Positions 20,303 through 29,296 are shown, counted from the stretch's first letter. The stretch: 64,000 nucleotides of DNA from Sediminibacillus dalangtanensis (GCF_017792025.1 NZ_CP046956.1:2604001-2668000), one strand, 5' to 3'. Program-made: numbers and translations. The notes: generated from the sequence alone by a model not told the origin.

Positions 20303-21295
20303 ATGAAAAGAAACCACTGGCTTAGCTTATTTACACTTGTATGTGTTCTTGCATTAACCGCATGTAGTTCGAACGGAGGAAAAACATCGGTGAAAATCGC
20401 CGAGGTTACCCGCAGTATTTTTTATGCTCCTCAATATGTCGCTTTGGAACAAGGGTATTTTGCTGATGAAGGACTGGAAGTCGAGCTGCAGACGACCTGG
20501 GGAGGAGATAAAACCATGACGGCATTGTTATCCGATGATGCAGATGTGGCGTTAGTCGGGTCCGAAACATCCATTTATGTAGCTGCGCGCGGTGCCAACG
20601 ATCCGGTTATCAACTTTGCCCAATTGACCCAGACTGACGGCACCTTCCTGGTAGCAAAACAGCCAAATGATAACTTCAAATGGGAAGATCTAATCGGTAG
20701 TGATTTTCTTGGACAGCGAAAAGGCGGGATGCCGCAAATGGTCGGCGAATATGTGTTGAAACAGCATGGAATCGACCCGCATGAAGATTTGAACTTAATC
20801 CAGAATATCGACTTTGCTAATATTCCGGGTGCATTTACATCCGGCACCGGAGAATACGTTCAGCTTTTCGAACCACAAGCAAGTAAGTTTGAGGCAGAAG
20901 GAAATGGTTATATCGTTGCTTCCTTCGGCGAGGAGTCCGGCCATGTACCGTACACGGTGTTTATGGCAAAACAAAGCTTTCTCAAAGATAACGAAGATAC
21001 TGCGAAAAAATTCGCCAGAGCCATTTACAAAGCGCAAACCTATATCCAGGAACAGCCACCCAAAAAAATAGCTGAAATCGTAGCACCTTATTTTGAAGAT
21101 GTAGATAAAGAGCTTCTAAGCTCCTCTATCGAGCGTTATAAAAGCCAAGGGTCGTTTGCAGAAGATCCAATTTTAGATGAAGAAGAATGGAAAAATCTTA
21201 AAGCAATCATGGAGGAAGCCGGGGAACTGCCGGAGGATATCCCGTATGAGGAGCTTGTAAACACTACCATTGCCGAAGATGTGATGGCTGAATAG
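20303..21295 (+). CDS. ytlA: ABC transporter substrate-binding lipoprotein (NMT1/ThiY-like)
   Basis: 330 residues. Lipoprotein signal peptide with lipobox LTACSS. The mature part resembles SsuA/ThiY/NMT1-type binding proteins (FYAPQYVALEQGYFADEGLE, then GSETSIYVAA). Family ligands include nitrate, sulfonates, aromatic acids and pyrimidine precursors of thiamine; the ligand here is not evident. Start: ATG at 20303 with SD GAAAGG, three codons after another ATG. It heads a three-gene operon with the ATPase (12-nt gap) and permease, the order of B. subtilis ytlA-ytlC-ytlD. The 300 nt upstream hold only the pckA terminator and an imperfect hairpin near 20130-20180. Confidence 0.88.
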   Translation: MKRNHWLSLFTLVCVLALTACSSNGGKTSVKIAEVTRSIFYAPQYVALEQGYFADEGLEVELQTTWGGDKTMTALLSDDADVALVGSETSIYVAARGANDPVINFAQLTQTDGTFLVAKQPNDNFKWEDLIGSDFLGQRKGGMPQMVGEYVLKQHGIDPHEDLNLIQNIDFANIPGAFTSGTGEYVQLFEPQASKFEAEGNGYIVASFGEESGHVPYTVFMAKQSFLKDNEDTAKKFARAIYKAQTYIQEQPPKKIAEIVAPYFEDVDKELLSSSIERYKSQGSFAEDPILDEEEWKNLKAIMEEAGELPEDIPYEELVNTTIAEDVMAE

Positions 21296-21307
21296 GAGGA
21301 GATAACC

Positions 21308-22087
21308 ATGTCTTTCTTGGCTCTCAATCACATTTCTCATCAGTATTTCACAGAAAAAAGCTACACAAAAGCTTTGGATAATATATCCTTTACGGTGGAA
21401 GAAGGCTCGTTTATCTCGATTTTGGGCCCGAGTGGCTGCGGAAAGACAACATTACTTTCTATTATTTCGGGATTAATCAAGCCAACCCGTGGAGAAGTGA
21501 CATTGTCAGGCATTAAAGTAGAAGATGCGGAAGCAGAGATTGGCTATATGCTGCAGCAGGATTATTTATTTCCTTGGAAAACGATACTCGATAATGTTCT
21601 GATCGGACCGAAAGTCCAGCGAAAGCAAACGGCAGAAGTACAAGAAAAAGGAATTGACTTTTTAAAGGAAATCGGTTTGGGAAATGTCATCCACGCTTAT
21701 CCCGCCGAACTATCTGGAGGCATGAGGCAGCGTGCGGCATTGATCCGGACGCTTATCACTGATCCGAAGCTGTTATTGCTGGATGAACCGTTTTCTGCTC
21801 TTGACTATCAAACCAAGTTGAAGCTGGAAGATTTAGTTTCCCATCTATTAAAGGAATACCACAAAACCTCTGTCCTCGTTACCCACGACATTGGCGAAGC
21901 AATTGCCATGAGTGATCAAATCTACTTGATGAAAGCAAATCCAGGAGAAATAGCGGAGATATTTGAAGTACCGATCGAACTAAGGGACCTGCCTCCTTTT
22001 CAGGCAAGGAAGCATTTAAAATATCAATTGTTATTCGATCGTATTTGGGAGGAGTTGAATTCCCTTGAAAACAAATACCAAGTCTGA
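21308..22087 (+). CDS. ytlC: ABC transporter ATP-binding protein (SsuB/ThiZ-like)
   Basis: 259 residues. Walker A is GPSGCGKTT near residue 39, the signature is [12 protein letters not shown], Walker B is [11 protein letters not shown] and the switch His is in VTHD. It energises import together with the downstream permease. Start: ATG at 21308 with SD AGGAGGAGA. The coding end overlaps the permease start by 23 nt, indicating translational coupling. Confidence 0.93.
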   Translation: MSFLALNHISHQYFTEKSYTKALDNISFTVEEGSFISILGPSGCGKTTLLSIISGLIKPTRGEVTLSGIKVEDAEAEIGYMLQQDYLFPWKTILDNVLIGPKVQRKQTAEVQEKGIDFLKEIGLGNVIHAYPAELSGGMRQRAALIRTLITDPKLLLLDEPFSALDYQTKLKLEDLVSHLLKEYHKTSVLVTHDIGEAIAMSDQIYLMKANPGEIAEIFEVPIELRDLPPFQARKHLKYQLLFDRIWEELNSLENKYQV

Positions 22088-22880
22088 CGATCAACTTTTT
22101 GAACAATACCGAAAACGCCGGAAATCCGAGCGGAAAAGTGTTATTCTTTGGCAGTTCGTCATTTTCGTTGTATTCTTTGCCTGCTGGGAGTTGGCGAGCA
22201 GACAAGAGTGGATTGATCCGTTAATTTTCAGTTCGCCTTCCCAAGTCGGCTTGCTGTTCACGGAAAAACTGCTGGATGGGTCTCTTTGGTTTCATCTTCA
22301 CGTGACGCTTATCGAGACGATTATCGGCTTTGCGGTCGGTACGATCCTCGGAATTATTCTTGCTGCCATCCTTTGGTGGTCCGAAAAACTATCCAAGATA
22401 TTAGACCCTTACTTAGTCGTACTAAATGCCATGCCAAAGGTTGCCTTAGGGCCGATCATCATTGTTGCCCTAGGACCGGGTTATGTTTCGATTATAGCAA
22501 TGGGAGCGATCATCTGTGTCATCATTACAACCTTAGTGGTCTATGCTGCCTTCCGGGAAGTGGATGAGAACTATGTGAAGGTTTTGAAAAGCTTTGGGGC
22601 CAGTAGGAGGCAATGCTTCTCAACTGCCATCCTTCCCGCTTCTTTTCCGGCAATGATTTCTACGTTGAAAGTGAATGTCGGCCTTTCCTGGGTCGGAGTG
22701 ATTGTAGGGGAGTTCCTTGTTTCTGCCAAAGGGCTTGGATATTTGATCGTTTATGGCTTCCAGGTCTTCGATTTTACACTTGTTCTTTATAGCTTATTGG
22801 TCATTGCGATTCTGGCCGCGATTATGTACCAACTTGTTGAAAAGTTAGAAAAATGGCTGATTAAAAATACAGAACGATAA
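22065..22880 (+). CDS. ytlD: ABC transporter permease (SsuC/ThiX-like)
   Basis: 271 residues with about six TM segments. The coupling (EAA) loop is present as [14 protein letters not shown] followed by [11 protein letters not shown]. Start: TTG at 22065, 11 nt after SD GGGAGGAG and inside the end of the ATPase gene. It completes the ytlA-C-D transporter. No clear terminator follows; a family-A repeat starts about 50 nt downstream. Confidence 0.9.
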   Translation: MKTNTKSDDQLFEQYRKRRKSERKSVILWQFVIFVVFFACWELASRQEWIDPLIFSSPSQVGLLFTEKLLDGSLWFHLHVTLIETIIGFAVGTILGIILAAILWWSEKLSKILDPYLVVLNAMPKVALGPIIIVALGPGYVSIIAMGAIICVIITTLVVYAAFREVDENYVKVLKSFGASRRQCFSTAILPASFPAMISTLKVNVGLSWVGVIVGEFLVSAKGLGYLIVYGFQVFDFTLVLYSLLVIAILAAIMYQLVEKLEKWLIKNTER

Positions 22881-22930
22881 TTTTTTCCACCGCAAGTGGC
22901 GCAATCAAACCTTACAGCACAAAATCAAGC

Positions 22931-23130
22931 GGATGAAAAGTGCAACTTCCCACTCCGGCAAGGTACTTCGCTTTCCGCGGGCACGCGTAGTATCTTGCCG
23001 TAGCGATTCGAAGCACGTATCAAACAACAGGATAAAACGAGAATAAACAACGAAAAACCGAGCGAATTCATAAGCATTTAGAATTCGTTCGGTTTTTGCT
23101 TTGGTGGCCATGCTTTTTTGTCCCGGCCTC
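22931..23130 (-). repeat. Family-A repeat, minus orientation
   Basis: Read on the minus strand: GAGGCCGGGACAAAAAAGCATGG, then a CCGAACGAATT/AATTCGCTCGG hairpin with A/T runs, a TTTGATACGTGCTTCGAATC linker, and the core TGCCCGCGGAAAGCGAAGTA leading to ACTTTTCATCC. It closely matches 43483-43683. The right-hand inverted end found in other copies is missing. The hairpin at about 23056-23100 probably ends ytkD transcription. Confidence 0.8.
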
Positions 23131-23196
23131 TTTGATCAAGTTAAGAGGGTTGAATTCGTTTTCGACAACCGGAAAATCATTTAGAATCAGAACCGG

Positions 23197-23673
23197 TCAA
23201 TGGAACTGAGCTAACAAATATACACGCTTCAAACTTAGTGGAAGAACCTGGTCCTTCATCATAAAACTATAATCCGGATTGATTTTCATATGCTTCGGAA
23301 ATTCATCAAGCCATACAGGACCTTCGGTTTCATAATAAGTGGCTTGTTCGATAACTTGTTCGATTGTAGCGAAATAAACATTTTTTATAATGGTTCCGCC
23401 TTTTCCGGCCACGTGGTACTGACCGATATAGACCAAATCTTTGACGACCCCCCCGGTTTCCTCATACACTTCCCGGACAGCCGCCTCTTCAGCTGTTTCT
23501 CCCTCTTCCACTTTTCCCCCGGGAAATTCAATTCCCCGTTCTTTATGCTTGGTCAACAGCCAACGGTTGTCCGACCGGCAAATCACCCAGACATGCTTTG
23601 GATTTTCGGAAAAAGGATGGTCATCGAATGAAAGCTTTACTTCGTTATTGTAGTAATCGGTGAATGTGATCAT
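23197..23673 (-). CDS. ytkD: Nudix hydrolase YtkD
   Basis: 158 residues. The Nudix box is GGKVEEGETAEEAAVREVYE plus the following EETGG, with all conserved Glu residues. It closely follows the YtkD family (FTDYYNNEVKLSFDDHPFS, then KHVWVICR). In B. subtilis this is an RNA 5' pyrophosphohydrolase/8-oxo-dGTPase-type enzyme. Start: ATG at 23673, with a weak SD; supported by family alignment. Located next to the ytl transporter, as in B. subtilis. Confidence 0.9.
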   Translation of the reverse strand: MITFTDYYNNEVKLSFDDHPFSENPKHVWVICRSDNRWLLTKHKERGIEFPGGKVEEGETAEEAAVREVYEETGGVVKDLVYIGQYHVAGKGGTIIKNVYFATIEQVIEQATYYETEGPVWLDEFPKHMKINPDYSFMMKDQVLPLSLKRVYLLAQFH

Positions 23674-23705
23674 TATTGGTTCAACTGCCTTTTAGAACTT
23701 GAATG

Positions 23706-24248
23706 TCAAGAATGCTTCGTCTCCGTGATCTTCCAGCTGTCGTCATACGTTAATTCAAGCTCTAGCGTATAGCTCCCGTGCAATTCAGTCTGGTTTTCCT
23801 GAATGACTTTAACTGTTCCATCTCCTGATTCTATCATCTCATATTCGGCCTCACTTTGAAACCATGGCGGTGTTTCGGCCGGTAAAAGATACAATCCATC
23901 CTCTTTTTCCTCATAATAATAATCAATATATTTTTTTGCCGCACTTGGCTTGGCTATCTTGGTAAATGCGTCTGTCAATTCATTGATGGAGTTGTAGGAC
24001 CTCACCCGGTAGCTTTCATCGGTCTCTTGCACAAGCAGATCCATGAATTTCTCTGTTATGGAAACAAGTTGTGCGTGAGTAGGCCTGCTTGCCGTTTCAC
24101 TGTCAGAAGGAACATTTTCCTGACTTATTTGTTCAGCGCTACCCGCTGTGGCCATCTCTTCATCCCCAGCCTGTCCGGATAAAATAAGTATTGGTATAAT
24201 CAAAATAAGTACACACATCGCCAGGACTGCAACTGCTTTGTTTCTCAT
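23706..24248 (-). CDS. Secreted or membrane-anchored protein of unknown function
   Basis: 180 residues. An N-terminal hydrophobic segment at about 5-25 is followed by a low-complexity acidic/Ser linker and a folded domain (about residues 60-180) with TEKFMDLLVQETDESYRVRS and ending in DDSWKITETKH. No Cys lipobox, so probably a signal anchor. Start: ATG at 24248 with SD GGGGGAGGA; nine further upstream codons are excluded. I do not recognise the family. It ends 33 nt before the ytkD start on the same strand, so the two may be co-transcribed. Confidence 0.75.
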   Translation of the reverse strand: MRNKAVAVLAMCVLILIIPILILSGQAGDEEMATAGSAEQISQENVPSDSETASRPTHAQLVSITEKFMDLLVQETDESYRVRSYNSINELTDAFTKIAKPSAAKKYIDYYYEEKEDGLYLLPAETPPWFQSEAEYEMIESGDGTVKVIQENQTELHGSYTLELELTYDDSWKITETKHS

Positions 24249-24333
24249 GTGGTCCTCCCCCTTTATGTTCAACATGCTCGATAGTGTTTTATACCTTTAT
24301 TCCCCATTTTTTAAACTAAAATTGAATGATTGG

Positions 24334-24360
24334 TGAAACCTTTTCTTACTCTTTAACGTA
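24334..24360 (+). promoter_or_regulatory. ECF-type promoter candidate
   Basis: TGAAAC (24334-24339), 17 nt, CGTA (24357-24360) on the plus strand. This fits the ECF pattern of Bacillus (sigma-W/M/X). The first supported plus-strand gene lies 520 nt downstream, with a family-E repeat between. It could also be chance. Confidence 0.35.
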
Positions 24361-24639
24361 TGGGTACTGAAACGATTTAATCACCTGTTGTTCCCTGTTT
24401 ACGTGTAACGGGACATTATTTTCAAAGACTCTTTTCTAAAGGTTGTTGTTTTAGATCCAAGATATATCTGCGTATGCTGCCTACACTGGAATCGTTGTTT
24501 CCCTTATCAGCGAACACATTCTCTTTTTTAGAAAAACAACACTACACATGAAAAGCTTGCTCTCCATGGCATCACGTAAATCAGGCATTACTCGTTTATA
24601 TGTCTTCATTCCTCCTAACAATGGATTTATATAGATAAG

Positions 24640-24790
24640 CAGGCAGACTTTCAGCGGAGGAAATACCTGAAGACCCATGCGGGAGGAGAGGCATCTGTGA
24701 GATTCCGGAGAGCATTAGCTCGAGTCGCCTGCGGAAATCGAGAGGTATTTCTGAAGCGCCGACTACACATTTTCTAGTCAAGGACAGAAG
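24640..24790 (+). repeat. Family-E repeat
   Basis: Contains GGAAATACCTGAAGACCC, CGCCTGCGGAAATCGAGAGG and TATTTCTGAAGCGCCGACTA in order. The same order is found at 34790-34935 (GAAATACCCGAAGACTC, CGCCCGCGGAAAGCGCAGGG, GATTTCCGTAGCGCTGGACT). The GGAAATACC and GGTATTTC ends are complementary, so the element can fold as a long hairpin. Confidence 0.6.
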
Positions 24791-24879
24791 TGAACCAATT
24801 CATGCGCAGTTTATATCAACTGTAGAAACTATAAGCCAGCAATCAATACGAAAAGAGCCTTAAAAAAGGAGAGATATTT

Positions 24880-25671
24880 TTGAAAAAAATCTTTTTACCT
24901 ATGTGCAGCTTGCTTTTCCTGGTGCTTTTAATGACTGCCTGTAGTGCAGATGAAAAAGCAGAACTCGAAGATATTTACCAGCAAACGCTCACAGCTTCCG
25001 AAGAATTGGAGAATTTTGAAATGGAAGCAGAGGTTAACCAGCAAGTGGAAGGCGGAGAAGTGGAAATTCCGCCGATTTCGACCACTATCAACGCTGAAAT
25101 CCAGTTAAAACCGCTGGCCTTTCACCAAACGATGGATATGATGGGCCAGACAGTTGAAATGTACTATACCGAAGAAGGTATGTTTTTCAAAGACCCGCAA
25201 CAAGGGCAATGGATGAAGGGACCAAAAGAGTTGGCGGATCAATTGAATATGGCGGCAGTTCAGCAACAGCAAAATCCAACCGATCAATTAAAACAATTGG
25301 AAGACTATGCAGAGGATTTCAGCATAGAGGAAACAGACAACCGTTACATCCTATCATTAAGTGCATCCGGAGAAGGATTTGATCAGTTGCTGGAAGAGCA
25401 ATTGAACAGCCTGCCGGAAGGAGAGATAACAGCGGAAGTACTCGATACCCTGAAAATTAACAAACTGGATTATACCATTACCGTGAGCAAGGATACGTAT
25501 TATCTGGAAACAATGACGGTAGATATGGACCTCGATATAGAAGAGAACGGAACAACAACCAATCTCTCTCAGAAAATGGAATCAACTTACCGGAATTTTA
25601 ATGAATTGGATACGATTGAAATTCCTGAAGAAGTAACCGATACTGCCATCGAAATGGAAAATCCCATGTAA
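24880..25671 (+). CDS. Lipoprotein, DUF6612-like
   Basis: 263 residues. Signal peptide with lipobox MTACS; mature Cys at about residue 21. The acidic mature domain (pattern ENFEMEAEVNQQVE, MMGQTVEMYYTEEGMFFK, DKLKINKLDYTITV-like strands) resembles the DUF6612/LppX-like fold group found in Bacillaceae; function unknown. Start: TTG at 24880, 8 nt after SD AAAGGAGAG. A strong terminator follows. The upstream 500 nt carry a repeat and a possible ECF promoter, so envelope-stress control is possible. Confidence 0.8.
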   Translation: MKKIFLPMCSLLFLVLLMTACSADEKAELEDIYQQTLTASEELENFEMEAEVNQQVEGGEVEIPPISTTINAEIQLKPLAFHQTMDMMGQTVEMYYTEEGMFFKDPQQGQWMKGPKELADQLNMAAVQQQQNPTDQLKQLEDYAEDFSIEETDNRYILSLSASGEGFDQLLEEQLNSLPEGEITAEVLDTLKINKLDYTITVSKDTYYLETMTVDMDLDIEENGTTTNLSQKMESTYRNFNELDTIEIPEEVTDTAIEMENPM

Positions 25672-25677
25672 GCTCAT

Positions 25678-25708
25678 AAGACCTTGCCCCGCCAACGGGC
25701 AAGGTCTT
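25678..25708 (+). terminator. Terminator of the DUF6612-like gene
   Basis: Perfect 12-bp stem AAGACCTTGCCC/GGGCAAGGTCTT with a 7-nt loop, followed by ATTTG. Confidence 0.85.
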
Positions 25709-25863
25709 ATTTGTCGGATGATCAAATCGATGAAAGCAAGGATGCTCGCATGAAGAAAACATACCATCACTTCTACACGGTTAAACTGCCCTGGACCGAT
25801 TGATTGTGGATTGCGTATATATGGATGCTCAGGTTATGTCCACCAACTCATATGCACAGAAAT

Positions 25864-26172
25864 CTATTCAGGAAGAATGTGCATGCTATTGATATGGCTT
25901 TTTGTTTCTTCATCGCCTAACTCGTGAAGCATTTGAAATGCCGCTACAATTCCTGTGTCATACCGATCATTGGCGGAATCCTTATGGTAAGGTATTGGCA
26001 AATGGGTGCGAAAAAAGGCAGTAATATCGGAATTGTACATCTCATTGAAAATTTCTCTCAACTGGAAAACTTCTTCATCCGTGGCGAGAATCGTGAAATC
26101 ATTGTTATTCCCTGACTGCACTTGCGAAATCTCCAAAGTACCTATATTGACAAAGTATCGTTTCTTTTCCAT
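25864..26172 (-). CDS. Small conserved-looking cytoplasmic protein
   Basis: 102 residues, no signal peptide or TM segment. It has an initial beta-rich part (KKRYFVNIGTLEISQV, then DFTILATDEEV) followed by helices and HKDSANDRYDTGIVAAFQML. Good SD (AGGAGGGTG) before ATG 26172. I cannot name the family with confidence. It is divergent from the next small gene. Confidence 0.7.
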   Translation of the reverse strand: MEKKRYFVNIGTLEISQVQSGNNNDFTILATDEEVFQLREIFNEMYNSDITAFFRTHLPIPYHKDSANDRYDTGIVAAFQMLHELGDEETKSHINSMHILPE

Positions 26173-26282
26173 CTTTCACCCTCCTACCCTTTAATTTTCG
26201 CTATTTGCAGGAATTTATGAACAACTTTTTTATCTTTCTGCATAAGGTAAGTTACAAACAAGCTTAGAAAGGAAAGGTTAAC

Positions 26283-26510
26283 ATGAAATTCGCAGACAAC
26301 CTTTTTGAATTATATTTGCGACACTTCGAGGAAAAGGAATTTTTAGAAGTATTTATTCATTCTGTCTTAGAACAAATGGATCACGATGATTTACTGGAAG
26401 TTTTTGAAGGCTGTCCAAAAGATGAATTGGATGAAATCTTAGGCGGTTATCTGAACAGCAAATTGGAAACAAAAATCACCTCAGTACCTGAGGAGACAAA
26501 ATTGCCATAA
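26283..26510 (+). CDS. Small acidic helical protein (DUF6154-like)
   Basis: 75 residues, strongly acidic and helical (LYLRHFEEKEFLEVFIHSVL, QMDHDDLLEVFEG). It resembles short Bacillaceae proteins of the DUF6154 type; this assignment is tentative. Start: ATG at 26283 with SD AGAAAGGAAAGG. It converges with the siderophore ATPase gene, sharing a weak bidirectional terminator. Confidence 0.65.
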   Translation: MKFADNLFELYLRHFEEKEFLEVFIHSVLEQMDHDDLLEVFEGCPKDELDEILGGYLNSKLETKITSVPEETKLP

Positions 26511-26540
26511 AAAAACCCACTGATAAAAACCAGTGAGTCA
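26511..26540. terminator. Weak bidirectional terminator
   Basis: Arms CACTG and CAGTG around an A-rich loop, with a TTTTTTT run on the minus strand just after the ATPase stop. Confidence 0.5.
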
Positions 26541-26545
26541 ATCGT

Positions 26546-27391
26546 TTATACAAGCGATTCTGCTTTACGGGCCTGCCGTGCTTCTTCCACAGCACTTTTA
26601 ATCAAACAGCGGCCTCTTCCATGCGGAATGCACATAGGCGTTCCGAACATCGGATCATAGGTCACATCACACTTCATGTTGAACACATCATGTACCATGT
26701 TGCAGCTGATGATTTCTTCAGGTCTTCCCTGCGCATACACTTGTTTATCTTTGATGGCGACAATATGATGTGCGTAACGGCAAGCCAAGTTCAAATCATG
26801 CAATACCATTACGACGGTGCGACCATCCCGCTCATTCAATTCAAACAATAAATCAAGAATCTCAATTTGATGGGTCATATCCAAATAAGTAGTCGGTTCA
26901 TCCAATAATATGGTATCTGTCTTTTGTGCAAGCGTCATCGCAATCCATGCTCTTTGCCTTTGACCGCCTGATAAAGAATCGACGGACCGGTCTTGCAGTT
27001 CTTTCATGTTGGTCGCCTGTAACGCTTCCTCAACAGCCTGGTCATCCTCTTTTGACCATTTTTTAAACATGCCCTTGTACGGATGTCTTCCCTGCTTTAC
27101 CAGGTCCAGAACCGATAATCCCTCCGGACTTACCGGGCTTTGCGGCAAAATGGCCAGCTTTTGGGCGACTTCTTTTGTCGGCATCTTGGCAATTTCCTCG
27201 CCATGGAGAATCACGCCGCCTTCTTTCGGCTTCAACAACCTTGCCATCGAGCGCAACAGTGTCGATTTTCCGCAGCCATTTCCACCAATAAAGACTGTAA
27301 TTTCTCCTTTAGGAATGGTTATATTTAAATCATCAATGATTATTTCCTCTCCGTATCCGAGAGTCAAATCCTTTGCTGTCAATGTTTCCAT
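26546..27391 (-). CDS. yusV: Iron-siderophore ABC transporter ATPase (FecE/YusV-like)
   Basis: 281 residues. Walker A is GGNGCGKST near residue 35, the Q-loop is LPQSPVSPEG, the signature is LSGGQRQRAWIA, Walker B is ILLDEPTTYLD and the switch is VLHD, all typical of the FecE/FhuC group. No binding protein or permease is adjacent, as with B. subtilis YusV, which serves several siderophore importers. Start: ATG at 27391 with SD GGGAGAGG. A Fur box lies about 120 nt upstream, so iron repression is likely. Confidence 0.88.
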   Translation of the reverse strand: METLTAKDLTLGYGEEIIIDDLNITIPKGEITVFIGGNGCGKSTLLRSMARLLKPKEGGVILHGEEIAKMPTKEVAQKLAILPQSPVSPEGLSVLDLVKQGRHPYKGMFKKWSKEDDQAVEEALQATNMKELQDRSVDSLSGGQRQRAWIAMTLAQKTDTILLDEPTTYLDMTHQIEILDLLFELNERDGRTVVMVLHDLNLACRYAHHIVAIKDKQVYAQGRPEEIISCNMVHDVFNMKCDVTYDPMFGTPMCIPHGRGRCLIKSAVEEARQARKAESLV

Positions 27392-27512
27392 TTCGCAACC
27401 TCTCCCTTACGAGCGATGGCTTAAAAGCTATTTCAAACGAATATAGACGTTCCCTAATCGTTTTTTACTCTATCACCAGTTTATTTGCTTTAGAGCTCGG
27501 CGTCAATGATTT

Positions 27513-27527
27513 TGATAATTGTTCTCA
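27513..27527 (-). promoter_or_regulatory. Fur box upstream of the siderophore ATPase
   Basis: TGATAATTGTTCTCA matches the 7-1-7 consensus TGATAATnATTATCA at 12 of 14 defined positions. It is placed in the promoter region of the minus-strand ATPase gene. Confidence 0.75.
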
Positions 27528-27645
27528 TTTATTTTTTTGCCAGGACTTCAAACAGAAAGATAAATTAGATGTTTTTTGATTGTTTAATAAAATTAGGTTC
27601 TGTTCGTATGAAAGACATAAAACACCTCTGGACAGCAGGCTGGAC

Positions 27646-27825
27646 AAAAGCGCAAGCGCCTGTTCAAAGGAGTACAGGCTAAAACCGCCACATCCTGTGG
27701 CAACGCCTGCATGACTCACATCGTTTGGGCCTCCCACAAGCTTAAGCAAAGCCTCGAAGTGGCGGGCTTTTGCCACACAGAGGCTTTGCTTAAGACTTCG
27801 AGGGGGTAGGCGCTGGAGCTAGACA
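27646..27825 (+). repeat. Family-D structured repeat, complete copy
   Basis: About 180 nt. Terminal arms AGCGCCT (27655-27661) and AGGCGCT (27808-27814) are inverted. Inside is a perfect 15-bp stem, CTTAAGCAAAGCCTC (27741-27755)/GAGGCTTTGCTTAAG (27780-27794), topped by GTGGC/GCCAC. CCTCGAAG (27752-27759) can instead pair with CTTCGAGG (27797-27804), giving a second, exclusive fold. Confidence 0.9.
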
Positions 27826-27855
27826 TCTCTGAAATTTATACTTTCTTATCTTTTA

Positions 27856-27885
27856 AAAAGACCAAACCGCCATGCGATTTGGTCC
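27856..27885 (-). terminator. Terminator of the KtrB-like gene
   Basis: On the minus strand GGACCAAATCG, a short loop, CGGTTTGGTC and a TTTTT run, 45 nt after the stop codon. Confidence 0.8.
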
Positions 27886-27931
27886 AAATAATGTCCTGTT
27901 CTTTCCTTCAACGAACTACCGACGAATTCCT

Positions 27932-29296
27932 TTAACCGATAATGACCCGTTCTTTTGGATAATGGTAAATATCTTTTGTCACACGTCCTCTTAGCAAGAA
28001 CAGGAAGGAGAATATCCCGATTCTCCCGATGAACATAAGGAAAATGATGATAATCTTCCCAGCCGTCGATAAATCGGGAGTAATCCCCATCGACAAACCG
28101 GTTGTTCCAAAGGCCGAACACACTTCAAAGGCTATAGAAATCAACGGAAATGGCTCCAGATATGTCAGTATGGTAATCGCACTTAAGCAAAGCATCGCCG
28201 CCGTCGTAATGACAATAAAGGAACGCATCACATCTTCTTGATCGAGTTCTCTGCCGAATACTTTAATACTGGTGTTCCCTTTCCCATAATTGTAAATTGC
28301 CAACAGCATGATCGCAAAAGTCGTCGTCCGGATCCCCCCGCCGACACTACTCGGGGAAGCGCCAATGAACATCAGAACACAAATCACTATCAGAGTTGGT
28401 GACGTGAAGTCTGCCACATCCATGGTAGCCAGCCCTCCATTTCTCGTAGTGACTGATTGGAAGAGACTGTAGAAAATTTTTTCGTGCCAGATCTTATCCG
28501 CCAAAAAAGCGTTTCGCTCCAATACGAATATCAATAACCAACCAGCTAAAACCAACGCAAAAAATGTTAACGTCGTCAGCTTGGAAAACAGAGAAAATGT
28601 ATATTTTTGATTTATCTCCGACTGCTGTCCTCTTATTAATTCTTGTACTTCAATCAATACAGGAAAGCCGATTGCACCCAAAATCAGCAAGACGATATTG
28701 ACAAACTGAACAAAATAATCATCCGCAAAAGGAATCAGGGATGCTCCGGTAATATCAAATCCTGCATTGGTCGTGGCACTCACCGATGCAAAAAAACCTT
28801 GCAGTAATGCTTCCTGCCATGTATCAAAATAGGATAGAAAATAAGTGCTTAGTATAATGGTACCAATGACTTCGATGGTTACAATGATTTTCAGTATCTT
28901 GAGCATTAATTTTACCAAACCAGATAACGTGGTTCTGTTTTGATCAATCTGAATCAGCTGTCTGCCCCGCAGGCCGATTTTTTTGCCCAACAAAATCCAG
29001 ATGAATGTCCCCAGAGTCATAATTCCGATACCGCCGAACTGAAGCACCACCGTCAATGCAAGTTTTCCTGCAGCATTAAATGTTTCCGCAGTGGAAACAA
29101 CTGTAAGACCAGTTACACTGACCGCACTTACAGCCGTAAACACTAAATCAATAAACGATATGCTGAACCCGCCCTGATGAAAAAACGGCATGCCTAACAA
29201 AAGAGTCGATATAAGGACAGTCATTAAGTAAAACAAAACAATCAAACGGATTGTCGATAGGTGACTTGCTTTAAATAATCGCGAAAATATGTTCAT
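27932..29296 (-). CDS. ktrB: KtrB/KtrD-type potassium uptake subunit
   Basis: 454 residues with about eight TM helices arranged as four M1-P-M2 units. Selectivity-filter glycines appear in AVSAVSVTGLTV, SVSATTNAGFDI, SVTTRNGGLAT and SAFGTTGLSMG, as in the Ktr/Trk family. It needs a cytoplasmic KtrA/KtrC gating partner, which is not adjacent, a situation like that of B. subtilis ktrD. Start: ATG at 29296 with SD AAGGAGA; upstream codons are excluded. No c-di-AMP riboswitch is recognisable in the 290 nt upstream. Confidence 0.92.
   Translation of the reverse strand: MNIFSRLFKASHLSTIRLIVLFYLMTVLISTLLLGMPFFHQGGFSISFIDLVFTAVSAVSVTGLTVVSTAETFNAAGKLALTVVLQFGGIGIMTLGTFIWILLGKKIGLRGRQLIQIDQNRTTLSGLVKLMLKILKIIVTIEVIGTIILSTYFLSYFDTWQEALLQGFFASVSATTNAGFDITGASLIPFADDYFVQFVNIVLLILGAIGFPVLIEVQELIRGQQSEINQKYTFSLFSKLTTLTFFALVLAGWLLIFVLERNAFLADKIWHEKIFYSLFQSVTTRNGGLATMDVADFTSPTLIVICVLMFIGASPSSVGGGIRTTTFAIMLLAIYNYGKGNTSIKVFGRELDQEDVMRSFIVITTAAMLCLSAITILTYLEPFPLISIAFEVCSAFGTTGLSMGITPDLSTAGKIIIIFLMFIGRIGIFSFLFLLRGRVTKDIYHYPKERVIIG

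Larger units (their letters stand above)
24249..24879. other. Long intergenic region with family-E repeat
   Basis: 630 nt with no supported gene. It contains the ECF-type promoter candidate and, at about 24640-24790, a family-E repeat. Reading frames here are short, lack SDs and follow the repeat. Confidence 0.6.

Noticed and set aside
27525-27776. Minus-strand 83-codon frame in the second family-D copy
   Set aside because: Repeat-derived, as above; the frame is broken in the truncated copies.
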